A stretch of 64,000 nt of DNA from Maribacter polysiphoniae (GCF_003148665.1 NZ_QGGQ01000008.1:159142-223141); one strand, 5' to 3'; counted from the first letter of the stretch, positions 54,287 to 64,000 are shown. Translations and numbers: made by a program. Notes: a model not told the origin generated them from the sequence alone.

Positions 54287-55519
54287 TTAAACTAATTGCC
54301 TTAACGCAATTTCAAATCCGGTTTTACTTACATTCAGTTTTGATTGATTTTGTTTAAAGATATTTAAAATTGCTTTTCTAATGGTATCGGAAGTATCTTT
54401 AAATATCAATTCATCATCCATCCCCACTCTTTTCTCCATAAAATAGGCGAAAACCCTCGCCATTCCGCAATTGGAAATAAAATCGGGAATCAGACTTACC
54501 TTGCCATCGGCGTATTCCATAATTGGCCCAAAGAATATCTCCTTATCGGCAAAAGGAACGTTGGCCCCACATGAAATGACCTCAAGCCCTGTTTCGATCA
54601 TTCTGGAAATCTGGTCCTTGGTAATAAGTCTTGAGGCCGCACAAGGTGCAAATATTTCGGTTTGAAGACCCCAAATCCTTTGATTGATCTCTTCGAAGGG
54701 AATCATTTGATCAGCACTTGCCATCAGATTATTCCCCTGTTTATTCAAATAAAATTCCTTTATGTCCTCGAAAGAAAAACCGTCCTCCTTGATTACGCCC
54801 CCAGCCCTATCTATAATCCCAACGATCTTAGCTCCCATCTGGGCCAGATAAAATGCGGCAGCACCACCTACATTACCAAATCCCTGTATAACCGCCCGTT
54901 TACCCATTACGTTACCTCCAAAAATATCGTAATAATGACGTACAGCCTCTGCCACACCATAGCCCGTTATCATATCGGCTACCGTATATTTTCGGGTAAC
55001 ATCGGGTGAAAAACGATTGTTTTCAAGTGGTTTTATCACCCCCAACCGCAATTGCCCGATCCTATTTATCTTATCGGCTTCCGTAGGTCTGAAATGACCG
55101 TTGAAAACCCCTTCCTGCGGATGCCATACCCCTGCGTCCTCGGTAATGGGAATAACCTCCTTTGTTTCATCAACATTTAAATCCCCCCCAGTACCATAAT
55201 AACTTTTCAATAGTGGCGATACGGCATGGTACCATCGTTCCAAGACCCCCCTTTTCCTAGGGTCATGGGGATTGAAATTAATTCCTGATTTTGCACCGCC
55301 AATTGGAGGACCTGACACTGTGAATTTAACTTCCATGGTCTTCGCCAAAGACAGCACCTCGTTGAGATCAAGGCCTTCCCTCATTCGCGTACCACCACCG
55401 GCAGCACCGCCTCTTAGTGAATTTATTACCGTCCACCCTTCCGCTTCAGTTTCTGGATCTTTCCAATTAAATATGATTTCTGGTTGTTTATTCTCGTATG
55501 CCTGTAGTAGTTCCTTCAT
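54287..55519 (-). CDS. Glu/Leu/Phe/Val-type amino-acid dehydrogenase
   Basis: A 410-residue cytoplasmic enzyme that oxidatively deaminates an amino acid with NAD(P). The dimerisation domain has NSLRGGAAGGGTRMREGLDLNEV and PPIGGAKSGI, the lysine segment of the active site. The nucleotide-binding domain shows VIQGFGNVGGAAAFYLAQMGAKIVGIID. It is shorter than typical GDH (about 450) and longer than leucine dehydrogenase (about 365), so the substrate is left open; its general pattern favours the Glu-type. It may balance ammonia together with the nearby GltBD pair, but it is on the opposite strand. Confidence 0.85.
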   Translation of the reverse strand: MKELLQAYENKQPEIIFNWKDPETEAEGWTVINSLRGGAAGGGTRMREGLDLNEVLSLAKTMEVKFTVSGPPIGGAKSGINFNPHDPRKRGVLERWYHAVSPLLKSYYGTGGDLNVDETKEVIPITEDAGVWHPQEGVFNGHFRPTEADKINRIGQLRLGVIKPLENNRFSPDVTRKYTVADMITGYGVAEAVRHYYDIFGGNVMGKRAVIQGFGNVGGAAAFYLAQMGAKIVGIIDRAGGVIKEDGFSFEDIKEFYLNKQGNNLMASADQMIPFEEINQRIWGLQTEIFAPCAASRLITKDQISRMIETGLEVISCGANVPFADKEIFFGPIMEYADGKVSLIPDFISNCGMARVFAYFMEKRVGMDDELIFKDTSDTIRKAILNIFKQNQSKLNVSKTGFEIALRQLV

Positions 55520-55756
55520 GATTTGATTTTATCGATTATGTGACCTTGATTTCATTTTCATATTCCTGTCTGACCAAAATGTACTCCCCAAAAGGGGTTA
55601 GTGCTGTCTCATAATCTTATATTAAATCAATTTGAGGATTTCTACAACAAATATAAAATACAGAAATTAAATAATGGCGCTTCCTCCTTTTAAACTTAAA
55701 TATTTAGCACTTCTAAAACATCTTCCCAAAGCATATGGAATTATATAACATAACTG

Positions 55757-55764
55757 TATATTTG
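55757..55764 (+). promoter_or_regulatory. Putative -7 element of the acyl-CoA dehydrogenase gene
   Basis: TATATTTG is an exact TAnnTTTG match, and ATG (near TTG) stands 19 bases upstream. The predicted start at about 55771 leaves a 19-nt leader before the ATG at 55790. Confidence 0.5.
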
Positions 55765-55789
55765 TTAGTACTAACTTAAACTCAACATA

Positions 55790-56932
55790 ATGGATTTCAC
55801 TCTTACTGAAGAGCACTTAATGATTCAGGAGGCTGCTCGTGAATTTGCCCAGAATGAACTGTTACCAGGGGTTATTGAACGTGATGAAGCACAAAAATTT
55901 CCCACGGAACAAGTCAAAAGAATGGGTGAGCTCGGCTTCTTGGGCATGATGGTCGACCCCAAATATGGAGGTAGTGGCCTAGACACCCTTTCCTACGCCT
56001 TGGTCATGGAGGAGTTATCAAAAATAGACGCATCATCATCGGTGGTCGTATCCGTTAACAACTCATTGGTATGTTACGGTCTTGAAGCCTATGGCAGCGA
56101 AGAACAAAAACAGAATTATCTAACACGGTTGGCCAGTGGGGAAATCATTGGTGCCTTTTGCCTTTCGGAACCGGAAGCGGGCAGTGATGCCACTTCGCAA
56201 AAGACCACGGCATTGGACAAAGGGGACCACTATATTATCAACGGCACCAAAAACTGGATTACGAATGGCAATTCCGCCTCTGTTTATATCGTGATTGCAC
56301 AAACCGATAAAGAAAAAGGACATAAGGGAATTAATGCCTTGATCGTAGAAAAAGGAATGCCCGGTTTTGAAATTGGCCCTAAGGAAAATAAACTTGGTAT
56401 TAGGGGAAGCGACACCCATTCCTTGATCTTCAATGACGTTAAAGTCCCTAAGAAAAATAGGATCGGTGAGGACGGATTTGGATTCAAGTTCGCCATGAAA
56501 ACCCTGGCCGGAGGTCGAATCGGCATCGCTGCCCAAGCCTTGGGAATAGCTTCTGGTGCCTACGAATTGGCAAAAAAATATGCCAAGGTACGCAAGGCCT
56601 TTGGCACCGAAATCGTTAATCACCAAGCCATCGCCTTTAAATTGGCCGATATGCACACCCAAATTGAGGCAGCAAGACTTTTGGTCTACAAAGCCGCAAA
56701 GGACAAGGATACAGGTGCCAATTATGATCTTTCAGGTGCGATGGCCAAATTATACGCCTCACAGGTAGCTATGGACACCACGGTAGAGGCTGTCCAAATC
56801 CATGGTGGAAATGGCTTTGTCAAAGATTATCATGTTGAACGATTAATGCGTGATGCCAAAATAACCCAAATATATGAAGGTACTTCTGAGATACAGAAAA
56901 TCGTTATTTCGCGGAGTATTACAAAGGACTAA
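55790..56932 (+). CDS. Acyl-CoA dehydrogenase (short-chain type)
   Basis: A 380-residue FAD flavoenzyme that introduces the alpha-beta double bond in fatty-acid or branched-chain acyl-CoA breakdown. It is cytoplasmic and of normal length. Signatures: GAFCLSEPEAGSDATSQKTTA, NGTKNWITNG, GRIGIAAQALGIA, RKAFG, and VQIHGGNGFVKDYHVERLMRDAKI. The catalytic base is the Glu of QIYEGTSEIQ near residue 367. Monocistronic with its own promoter; divergent from the dehydrogenase gene. Chain-length preference cannot be read from sequence, but the pattern is that of butyryl-CoA type enzymes. Confidence 0.94.
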   Translation: MDFTLTEEHLMIQEAAREFAQNELLPGVIERDEAQKFPTEQVKRMGELGFLGMMVDPKYGGSGLDTLSYALVMEELSKIDASSSVVVSVNNSLVCYGLEAYGSEEQKQNYLTRLASGEIIGAFCLSEPEAGSDATSQKTTALDKGDHYIINGTKNWITNGNSASVYIVIAQTDKEKGHKGINALIVEKGMPGFEIGPKENKLGIRGSDTHSLIFNDVKVPKKNRIGEDGFGFKFAMKTLAGGRIGIAAQALGIASGAYELAKKYAKVRKAFGTEIVNHQAIAFKLADMHTQIEAARLLVYKAAKDKDTGANYDLSGAMAKLYASQVAMDTTVEAVQIHGGNGFVKDYHVERLMRDAKITQIYEGTSEIQKIVISRSITKD

Positions 56933-57232
56933 TTCCATCCCCACCCCTATTACGATCTATTGCTCCATAATATAGATTGTAAAGGACTGCATAAATGACT
57001 GTTTATTGGGGTTATTTTTCTTTTTGGATTATCATCAAGTACAACTTCACCAAACCAAAGTTGTGGATTCTTATATAATTGTTTGCGGAATTCTTAATAA
57101 ACGTCATGTAAAAATTCGATATTGAAGATATTAAATCAAATATTTAAAAACGTTGGTTTTTTTTGTTACAAAACGGTCCAATGATAATTATAATTCATAT
57201 AATGTAATATTTTTGCGTAAATACCATAATTT
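56933..57232. other. Intergenic region with the gltB promoter
   Basis: 300 bases, AT-rich. The only element recognised is the -7 box at 57208-57215; no gene and no clear terminator after the acyl-CoA dehydrogenase gene. Confidence 0.45.
57208..57215 (+). promoter_or_regulatory. Putative -7 element of gltBD
   Basis: TATTTTTG fits TAnnTTTG; the -33 TTG is not at the ideal distance. The predicted leader is only about 11 nt. Confidence 0.4.
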
Positions 57233-60200
57233 ATGAAGTTGACTAAACAAGGGTTATACCTGCCGGAATTTGAACATGATAATTGTGGCGCCGGTTTTAT
57301 ATGTAGTCTTAAAGGAGAAAAGTCTAACGACATTATCCATAAGGCTTTGGAGATTTTGGACAAACTCGAACATCGTGGCGCGGTAAGTGCTGATGGAAAA
57401 ACCGGTGATGGGGCCGGAATCCTTATTGACATCCCCCATGATTTCTTTGTCGATGTATGCGACTTTGAACTACCATCTGCCGGGGAGTATGCCGTAGGCA
57501 ACATCTTCCTTCCCCAAAAGGAAAACCAAAGGACCTTCTGCATCAAGGAATTCGAAAAGAATATCGAGGATCAAGGATTGCGATTACTTGGCTGGCGTGA
57601 TGTACCTGTAAACCGGTCGATTCCTGGCCGCATCGCCATGGAAACGGAACCTTTCGTAAAACAGGTCTTTATCGCCAAAGAAAATGCCGAACAGGATTTC
57701 TTTCAGTTCAACTTAAAATTGTTCATTGCCAGAAAAATAACCGAGCATGCGATTTTAAATTCAAAACTATCCGAAAGCCAGTTCTTCTACGTACCTAGTC
57801 TATCAACGAAAATAATCATCTTCAAGGGGCTTTTAATGCCGAAAGACATTAGCCTTTATTATACGGATTTAATGGACTCCAGGGTGGTCACTAGACTTTC
57901 CTTGGTACACCAACGTTTTTCTACCAACACCTTCCCGACATGGGATTTGGCACAACCCTTTAGGTATATGTGCCATAACGGTGAAATAAATACTTTACGT
58001 GGTAATGTATCACGTATGAAATCAAGGGAAGAATTGCTCGAAAGTGAGTGGTTCGGTGAGGATATCAAAAAAATACTGCCAGTCATACTTCCGGGTAAAT
58101 CCGATTCCGCCACTATGGATATGGTTGTGGAACTACTTTTAATGACAGGACGCTCCCTACCTGAGGTAATGATGATGTTAGTGCCAGAGGCATGGGAAAA
58201 AAACAGCGAAATGTCGGAAGCAAAACGTGCTTTCTACGAGTACAATTCCTGTAGTATGGAACCTTGGGACGGACCAGCTTCCATCCCTTTTACTGACGGT
58301 AACTATATCGGGGCTCTTCTAGACCGGAACGGTTTACGCCCTTCAAGGTATACCGTAACCAAAAATGGCAATGTCATCATGTCTTCTGAAACCGGGGTCA
58401 TCGACATAAAACCTGAGGATGTTGAATTTCACGGTAGACTCGAACCTGGTAAAATGTTCTTGGTGAACATGGAAGAAGGCAGGATCATCAATGATGAGGA
58501 AATAAAGGAAGAGATTGCCCAAAGGCATCCCTACAAAAAATGGTTGGATGAAAACCTGGTTCACCTTAAGGACATCCCTTATAATGATTGCCCTCTCTTT
58601 TTAGGGGAAGCCTCCCTGGAAAAACGCAAGGCTGTTTTCGGTTACACCCTAGAGGATATCAATACACTTATCCTCCCTATGGGGAAAACGGCGAAGGAAC
58701 CTATTGGGTCAATGGGGTCGGATACGCCTATAGCGGTCCTTTCTGAACGTCCACAGCATATTTACAATTACTTTAAGCAATTGTTCGCCCAAGTCACGAA
58801 CCCACCCTTAGACGGGATACGTGAGGAGTTGATAACCGATATCAGCCTTACTTTGGGAAGTGACCATAATCTTTTTACAATCACTGAAAAACATTGTAGA
58901 AAACTTAAGATCCAAAATCCTGTTATCTCAAAAGAGGATTTGGATAAAATAAAAAATTATGATGCCAGTCCGGACTATAAGGTAGTTTCCATTCCTATAT
59001 TGTACGAGATCACAAAAGGTCTAAACGGATTGGAAGATGCCCTTGAGTCAGTACTACAACAAGCTTCCAATGCCATTGACGATGGCGCGAACATCATTAT
59101 ACTATCGGATAGGAACACCAATGAGGAAATGGCCCCCATACCTGCCCTATTGGCATGCTCCTTCGTGAACAGTGGCCTTCAAAAGAGTGGTAACCGTTCG
59201 AATCTGAGTATAATTATTGAGTCCGCAGAACCTCGTGAAGTCCATCATTTCGCCCTCTTGTTCGGCTTTGGTGCCAGTGCGATAAACCCTTATTTGGTCA
59301 ATGAGATTATTGCTGAGCAAATAGAAGAACATGATATTACAGAGCTCACCGCTGAAGAAGCCATAAAAAATTACAACAAAGCCATTGGCAAAGGGATACT
59401 CAAGGTCATGAACAAAATTGGTATTTCCACCTTAAATTCATATCGTGGATCCCAGTTGTTCGAGTGTATTGGTATCAACACCAAGGTGGTCAATAAATAT
59501 TTCCCGAACACCCCCACCCGAATCCAGGGTGTCGGACTCTATGAAATAGAAAAGGAAATCGCAAAAAGACATCACAAAGCCTATAACAAAAGTGAAATTG
59601 CCGCAAACCTCGATTTGGAGGTCGGCGGGGAATACCGATGGAGAAGGAATGGGGAAAGACACATGTTCAACCCCCTATCGGTCGCTAAACTGCAAAAAGC
59701 TGTTAGAGGCAACGAACCGGACACCTATAAGGAGTTCGCTGCAATGGTGAATGAACAATCCAAAAATTTAATGACCATTCGTGGATTATTTGAATTTTCC
59801 AATTTCGACCCCATTCCCTTGGATGAGGTTGAGCCTTGGACCGATATTGTAAAACGGTTTAAGACTGGAGCCATGTCCTATGGATCGATCAGTAAGGAAG
59901 CGCACGAAAACCTGGCCATTGCCATGAACCGTATTGGCGGTAAGAGCAATTCCGGTGAAGGTGGCGAGGATGCCGATCGTTTTTATAAGAACCAAACCGG
60001 TGAATGGCGAAATAGTGCCATTAAACAGGTTGCCTCAGGTAGGTTCGGGGTTACTTCGAATTACTTAACGAATGCCCAGGAAATACAAATAAAAATGGCG
60101 CAAGGGGCCAAACCTGGTGAAGGTGGACAATTACCCGGCCCTAAAGTGAATCCGGCCATTGCCAAAACCAGGAATTCAACCCCATATGTTGGGTTGATAT

Positions 60201-61741
60201 CCCCACCACCGCATCATGATATTTATTCGATTGAAGATTTATCACAATTGATATTCGATCTTAAATCTGCCAATAGAAAAGCCCGTATCAACGTTAAGTT
60301 GGTATCTGAGGTAGGAGTAGGTACCGTCGCCGCAGGGGTCTCGAAGGCCAAAGCGGACGTTGTTCTTATTTCCGGTTTTGATGGTGGAACAGGGGCATCT
60401 CCCCTAACATCATTGAAGCATGCCGGACTCCCTTGGGAATTAGGTATTGCCGAAGCCCAACAAACACTTGTTTTAAACGACCTTAGAAATAGGATTGTTT
60501 TAGAATGTGACGGACAATTGAAAACAGGACGCGATGTAGCCATTGCATGTCTCTTAGGTGCTGAGGAGTTTGGTTTTGCAACCGCCCCGTTGGTAGCCTC
60601 TGGCTGTGTAATGATGCGTGTATGCCATTTAAATACCTGTCCAGTGGGTATTGCCACCCAAAACCCGGAATTACGTAAGAAATTCAAAGGGAAACCTGAA
60701 CATGTTGTGAATTACATGTATTTCGTAGCCCAAGAGCTTCGCGAAATTATGGCACAACTCGGATTTAGGACAGTCAATGAAATGGTTGGTCAAGTCCAAA
60801 AATTAGATCGCAAAAAGGCTATTGACCATTATAAGGCCAACGGAATAGACTTAACACCTATACTGCATGAAATAGATGTTCCCAAGGGTACTAAATTCTA
60901 CAATACTCAAAAGCAACAGCACGATGTCCACAAATCCATCGAATTCCAAATCCTGGAAAAAGCCAGACCGGCATTATTCAGAAAGGAAAAGATATCGTTG
61001 GACTTTCCTATAAAGAATACAGATAGGGCTGTTGGAGCCATAATGAGCAATGAAATATCAAAGGTTTATGGTGCCCAAGGATTACCGATAAATACCATAA
61101 AACTCAATTTTACAGGTTCCGCCGGACAAAGTTTCGGGGCTTTTGCAACACGCGGCCTTACCATGACCGTGAATGGCAATACCAATGATTATTTAGGTAA
61201 AGGACTTTCCGGTGCCAAATTGGTTATAAAGGTACCTGAAAAATCAACCATCATTCCCGAAGAAAATGTCATTACTGGCAACGTTACCCTTTATGGTGCA
61301 ACCGCAGGACGGGCTTATATCAATGGGAAGGCTGGCGAACGTTTTTGTGTTCGTAACTCTGGGGCCAAAACCGTTGTAGAAGGCATCGGAGATCATGGCT
61401 GTGAATATATGACCGGAGGGGTTGCCGTCATTCTTGGTGAAGTGGGTCGAAATTTCGGCGCTGGAATGAGTGGTGGTATTGCCTATGTTTACGACAAGAA
61501 CAAAACCTTTGAGAAAAATTGCAACAAAGAGGCACTGAACCTATTACCTGTCGAAGAAGATCAGGATATCAAACAATTAAAGGAACTTATCGAAAGTCAC
61601 TACAATTGTACAATGAGTCCTCTGGCACAACGTATTCTTGAACATTGGGAAGAATGTCTTCCTAGTTTCATTAAGGTATTCCCAGAAGAATACAGACAGG
61701 CATTGATTCGTTTAGAAAAAGAAACATTACAAACAATTTAA
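57233..61741 (+). CDS. gltB: Glutamate synthase large subunit
   Basis: A 1502-residue enzyme that takes the amide of glutamine and reductively aminates 2-oxoglutarate. The N-terminal glutaminase domain starts at Cys18 (HDNCGAGFIC), so a 17-residue propeptide is removed. The central and FMN domains follow (KFRTGAMSYGSISKEAH-like KRFKTGAMSYGSISKEAHE, GGTGASPLTSLKHAGLPWELG), then the iron-sulfur cysteines MMRVCHLNTCPVGIATQNPE. The C-terminal GXGXG-type beta-helix domain has GSAGQSFGAFATRGLTM and GDHGCEYMTGG. Length is normal. The small subunit gene follows after 8 bases. Confidence 0.97.
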   Translation: MKLTKQGLYLPEFEHDNCGAGFICSLKGEKSNDIIHKALEILDKLEHRGAVSADGKTGDGAGILIDIPHDFFVDVCDFELPSAGEYAVGNIFLPQKENQRTFCIKEFEKNIEDQGLRLLGWRDVPVNRSIPGRIAMETEPFVKQVFIAKENAEQDFFQFNLKLFIARKITEHAILNSKLSESQFFYVPSLSTKIIIFKGLLMPKDISLYYTDLMDSRVVTRLSLVHQRFSTNTFPTWDLAQPFRYMCHNGEINTLRGNVSRMKSREELLESEWFGEDIKKILPVILPGKSDSATMDMVVELLLMTGRSLPEVMMMLVPEAWEKNSEMSEAKRAFYEYNSCSMEPWDGPASIPFTDGNYIGALLDRNGLRPSRYTVTKNGNVIMSSETGVIDIKPEDVEFHGRLEPGKMFLVNMEEGRIINDEEIKEEIAQRHPYKKWLDENLVHLKDIPYNDCPLFLGEASLEKRKAVFGYTLEDINTLILPMGKTAKEPIGSMGSDTPIAVLSERPQHIYNYFKQLFAQVTNPPLDGIREELITDISLTLGSDHNLFTITEKHCRKLKIQNPVISKEDLDKIKNYDASPDYKVVSIPILYEITKGLNGLEDALESVLQQASNAIDDGANIIILSDRNTNEEMAPIPALLACSFVNSGLQKSGNRSNLSIIIESAEPREVHHFALLFGFGASAINPYLVNEIIAEQIEEHDITELTAEEAIKNYNKAIGKGILKVMNKIGISTLNSYRGSQLFECIGINTKVVNKYFPNTPTRIQGVGLYEIEKEIAKRHHKAYNKSEIAANLDLEVGGEYRWRRNGERHMFNPLSVAKLQKAVRGNEPDTYKEFAAMVNEQSKNLMTIRGLFEFSNFDPIPLDEVEPWTDIVKRFKTGAMSYGSISKEAHENLAIAMNRIGGKSNSGEGGEDADRFYKNQTGEWRNSAIKQVASGRFGVTSNYLTNAQEIQIKMAQGAKPGEGGQLPGPKVNPAIAKTRNSTPYVGLISPPPHHDIYSIEDLSQLIFDLKSANRKARINVKLVSEVGVGTVAAGVSKAKADVVLISGFDGGTGASPLTSLKHAGLPWELGIAEAQQTLVLNDLRNRIVLECDGQLKTGRDVAIACLLGAEEFGFATAPLVASGCVMMRVCHLNTCPVGIATQNPELRKKFKGKPEHVVNYMYFVAQELREIMAQLGFRTVNEMVGQVQKLDRKKAIDHYKANGIDLTPILHEIDVPKGTKFYNTQKQQHDVHKSIEFQILEKARPALFRKEKISLDFPIKNTDRAVGAIMSNEISKVYGAQGLPINTIKLNFTGSAGQSFGAFATRGLTMTVNGNTNDYLGKGLSGAKLVIKVPEKSTIIPEENVITGNVTLYGATAGRAYINGKAGERFCVRNSGAKTVVEGIGDHGCEYMTGGVAVILGEVGRNFGAGMSGGIAYVYDKNKTFEKNCNKEALNLLPVEEDQDIKQLKELIESHYNCTMSPLAQRILEHWEECLPSFIKVFPEEYRQALIRLEKETLQTI

Positions 61742-61749
61742 ATCGAAAC

Positions 61750-63216
61750 ATGGGAAAGATCACAGGATTTTTGGAATTCGATAGAAAAATAGAGGAATAC
61801 GCTCCCGTGGAAACACGTGTAAAAAACTATAAGGAGTTTACCATTCCATTGAAAGAATCAACACTGAAAGAGCAAGGAGCCCGTTGTATGGATTGTGGTA
61901 TTCCTTTTTGCCATAGCGGTTGTCCTTTGGGCAATCTTATACCGGATTTCAACGATGCCGTATACCGTGGCAAATGGGAAAAAGCGGCAAAAATATTACA
62001 TGCGACCAACAACTATCCTGAATTTACAGGAAGATTATGTCCTGCTCCTTGTGAAGAAGCGTGTGTACTAGGGATCAATGAAGACCCTGTTACCATTGAA
62101 AATATTGAAAAGAACATTGTCGAAACCGCTTTTGCGAATGGTTGGATCAAACCTGAACCGCCTAAGGAACGAACAGGAAAAAAGATAGCCGTTATAGGTT
62201 CTGGCCCTTCAGGATTGGCCGCCGCACAACAATTAAACCGTGCAGGACACCTCGTAACCGTTTTCGAAAGGGATGAAAAACCGGGTGGACTCCTACGTTA
62301 TGGTATTCCAGATTTTAAAATGGAGAAAAGCGTGATCGATAGAAGGTTGGAAATACTCAAAGAAGAAGGTATTGATTTCCAATGCGGGGTTCACGTTGGC
62401 GTAGATGTAAAAGCCGATCAATTAAAGAATGAATATGATGCCTTGGTATTATGTGGAGGAGCTACGGTAAGACGAAATCTTCCGATAAAAGGTGCAGACC
62501 TTAAAGGTGTGGTACAAGCTATGGATTTCCTAGGCCAAAATAACCGCAGGGTTGATGGTTTAAAGTATCAAGGGGAAGACATATTGTCCACTGACAAAAA
62601 TGTAATTGTTATTGGAGGCGGTGATACAGGTTCGGATTGTATTGGTACTTCAATCAGACATGGTGCATTATCAGTAACAAACTTTGAAATCATGTCCAAA
62701 AGCACACCTGAGCGTCCTGAAGGGCAACCATGGCCATTTTGGCCCATGCGCCTACGTACCAGCTCCTCCCACAAGGAAGGTGCTGAACGTTATTTCAGTA
62801 TTTCAACCAAAGAATTCGTTGGAGATAAGGATGGTAACCTTACCGGATTGATCACTACTGAGGTTGAATGGATCAAGGAACCGGGAAAACGTCCTATACT
62901 AAAAGAAGTAGAAGGCACTGAGAAAGAATGGAAATGTGAACTGGCTCTATTGGCCCTTGGTTTTACAGGTTCTGAAATGACCATTGCCGAACAATTGGGA
63001 CTGGAAGCAGACCCAAGAACAAATATCAAGGCTTCTGAAAAAGATTACATGAGTAATATCCCGGGGATATTTGTCGCAGGTGATCAACGCAGGGGACAAT
63101 CCTTGATTGTTTGGGCTATTTCCGAAGGAAGACAGGCCGCTTACCATGTAGACACTTACTTAATGGGTGAATCGGAATTACCTCTAAAAGGACCAGGGGA
63201 TTTACCAAGAGTATAG
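61750..63216 (+). CDS. gltD: Glutamate synthase small subunit
   Basis: A 488-residue NAD(P)H- and FAD-binding iron-sulfur protein that supplies electrons to GltB. N-terminal cysteines CMDCGIPFCHSGCPLGN and RLCPAPCEEACV bind two 4Fe-4S clusters. The FAD Rossmann motif is AVIGSGPSGLAAAQQL, and NADPH binding is at VIVIGGGDTGSDCIGTS. The C-terminal FVAGDQRRGQSLIVWAISEGRQAA closes the FAD site. It lies 8 bases after gltB and is followed by a strong terminator, so gltBD is a two-gene operon. Confidence 0.97.
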   Translation: MGKITGFLEFDRKIEEYAPVETRVKNYKEFTIPLKESTLKEQGARCMDCGIPFCHSGCPLGNLIPDFNDAVYRGKWEKAAKILHATNNYPEFTGRLCPAPCEEACVLGINEDPVTIENIEKNIVETAFANGWIKPEPPKERTGKKIAVIGSGPSGLAAAQQLNRAGHLVTVFERDEKPGGLLRYGIPDFKMEKSVIDRRLEILKEEGIDFQCGVHVGVDVKADQLKNEYDALVLCGGATVRRNLPIKGADLKGVVQAMDFLGQNNRRVDGLKYQGEDILSTDKNVIVIGGGDTGSDCIGTSIRHGALSVTNFEIMSKSTPERPEGQPWPFWPMRLRTSSSHKEGAERYFSISTKEFVGDKDGNLTGLITTEVEWIKEPGKRPILKEVEGTEKEWKCELALLALGFTGSEMTIAEQLGLEADPRTNIKASEKDYMSNIPGIFVAGDQRRGQSLIVWAISEGRQAAYHVDTYLMGESELPLKGPGDLPRV

Positions 63217-63236
63217 CTAATACTATATAATAACAT

Positions 63237-63270
63237 TAAAAAGCCACTTTTAAAAAAAGGTGGCTTTTTT
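63237..63270 (+). terminator. Rho-independent terminator of gltBD
   Basis: AAAAAGCCAC and GTGGCTTTTTT form a stem around a short A-rich loop, followed by T-rich DNA, starting 21 bases after the gltD stop. Confidence 0.85.
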
Positions 63271-63565
63271 ATTTCCTTTATTTACCCATAATTTTCTTCT
63301 ATCCTCCTTATTTCATCACACAAATTTACATTCCACGTATATTCTAGTTGTAGTCCCCTACCGAAGTAATACTACCCATACCTAAGGTCCATCACAAAGT
63401 TCTGTTGGAAAAGACATGGCTCAAAGTACTCCGTTTGCTTAAAATAAGCAGAGTAAAAGCGCTTTGATACTTATATAGGTAGATAGATCTATTTAAAAGG
63501 TATAAAGCTGCAGTAATCCTTTCAAGGTGTTTGGCGTGAGCATTCAGTTCTAGCCCACATAATCG
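63271..63565. other. Spacer between gltD and the rRNA terminators
   Basis: No ORF with protein character (the minus ORF at 63392-63583 has none and overlaps a terminator). No RNA gene recognised. Confidence 0.4.
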
Positions 63566-63600
63566 CATAAAAAAGCCCTTCACGAATTGTGGAGGGACTT
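63566..63600 (-). terminator. Second terminator downstream of the rRNA operon
   Basis: Minus strand CCCTCCAC-AATTC-GTGAAGGG stem with one mismatch, followed by CTTTTTT. Probably a backup terminator for the rRNA transcript. Confidence 0.5.
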
Positions 63601-63636
63601 CAAGAGGACGGCGTCATCGGCGCTCCCTAAAATCGG

Positions 63637-63680
63637 TCAAAAAAAAAGGATCCCGACCAAATTAATGATCGGGATCCTCG
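63637..63680 (-). terminator. Terminator of the rRNA operon
   Basis: GGATCCCGACC pairs with GGTCGGGATCC (imperfect, via ATGATCGGGATCC), followed on the minus strand by a run of eight T. It lies a few bases past the 5S 3' end. Confidence 0.8.
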
Positions 63681-63683
63681 AAA

Positions 63684-63793
63684 AAGGCGGCGGCCTACTC
63701 TCCCACTTAGTGTAGCAGTACCATCGGCGCAGACGGGCTTAACTTCCCTGTTCGGAATGGTAAGGGGTGGGCCCCGTCGCCATGGCCACCTAA
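63684..63793 (-). rRNA. rrf: 5S ribosomal RNA
   Basis: About 110 nt. On the minus strand it reads AGGTGGCCATGGCGACGGGG at the 5' side, then CCATTCCGAACAGGGAAGTT and TAAGCCCGTCTGCGCCGATG, and ends GTGGGAGAGTAGGCCGCCGC. These are the conserved 5S loops, and the terminal stem pairs AGGTGGC with GCCGCCT-like bases. Exact ends are uncertain by a few bases. It is the 3' gene of a minus-strand rRNA operon whose 23S and 16S genes lie beyond base 64000. Confidence 0.92.
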
Positions 63794-64000
63794 ATTATTC
63801 GGTCAATGTTTTGATTAACGATCAACAGTTACCAATATATATTGATAATTGCCCATTGTTCATTGCCAATTGTATGATAATGACATAATAAAGGGACAGT
63901 TGAAGAAAAAAGTACGGTTTTTTTAAGTAAAGGGTTCGTTTCGAACTAAGTAAAGGTATTCGTCCCTTCCTTTCCCCTGTAACGGGTTGGGGAAGGGACC
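63794..64000 (-). other. 23S-5S internal spacer (partial)
   Basis: 207 bases on the upstream side of 5S. An inverted repeat (GGTCCCTTCC near 64000 with GGAAGGGAC near 63961) probably forms the processing stem around the 23S 3' end. No tRNA was found in it. Confidence 0.45.

Noticed and set aside
63392..63583. 63-codon minus ORF near the rRNA operon
   Set aside because: It overlaps the rRNA terminator hairpin and shows no motif or coding pattern.
1..64000. CRISPR array, prophage, insertion sequence or toxin-antitoxin pair
   Set aside because: I found no regularly spaced repeats with spacers, no transposase, integrase or phage gene, and no two-gene toxin module in the window.

Overview
The window comes from the chromosome of a marine member of the Bacteroidota, most likely Flavobacteriaceae. 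The evidence is two SusC/SusD pairs, two hybrid two-component regulators, S1 sulfatases in a glycan-degradation cluster, Bacteroidota-type promoters (TAnnTTTG), a NhaD-type sodium/proton antiporter, and AT-rich spacers with few Shine-Dalgarno sequences. The genus is not assigned.

Layout. 1-1343: the 3' end of murF, a tRNA-Val(GAC) and a small membrane protein. 1344-6886: a small sugar locus with a Tat-exported GH109-type protein, a LacI-family regulator and a transaldolase. The GH109-type gene and the regulator gene share one palindromic operator-like motif. 7526-25940: a xylan utilisation locus in two convergent arms. The plus arm is GH10 xylanase, GPH sugar symporter and cytoplasmic GH43. 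The minus arm is SusC, SusD, a two-module glycan-binding lipoprotein, two more GH10 xylanases and a lipoprotein GH43. A hybrid regulator (HTCS) and a DUF5060-type putative glycosidase lie upstream. Together they can bind xylan at the surface, cut it, import oligosaccharides and finish them to xylose or arabinose. 29467-49054: a second locus, all on the plus strand: HTCS, SusC, SusD, two S1 sulfatases, a clan GH-G (alpha/alpha)6 glycosidase, an unclassified six-hairpin glycosidase-like protein, a secreted protein resembling GH67 alpha-glucuronidase and a GH20 hexosaminidase. Its target is probably a sulfated heteroglycan with hexosamine and perhaps uronic acid; I do not recognise the exact combination. 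49055-63216: tRNA-Val(UAC) with a decayed second copy, then housekeeping genes (folC, tonB-exbD-exbB, nhaD, Glu/Leu-type dehydrogenase, acyl-CoA dehydrogenase, gltB-gltD). 63684-64000: 5S rRNA and part of its spacer; the rRNA operon runs on the minus strand and its 23S and 16S genes lie beyond the right edge.

Most worth a second look: the second glycan locus with its three poorly classified enzymes; the DUF5060 protein tied to the xylan HTCS; a 32-residue membrane peptide ORF in the susC leader; a direct repeat with 21-bp spacing upstream of that leader; the LacI-type operator set; and a decayed tRNA-Val copy whose T-loop region is occupied by a GC-rich palindrome.
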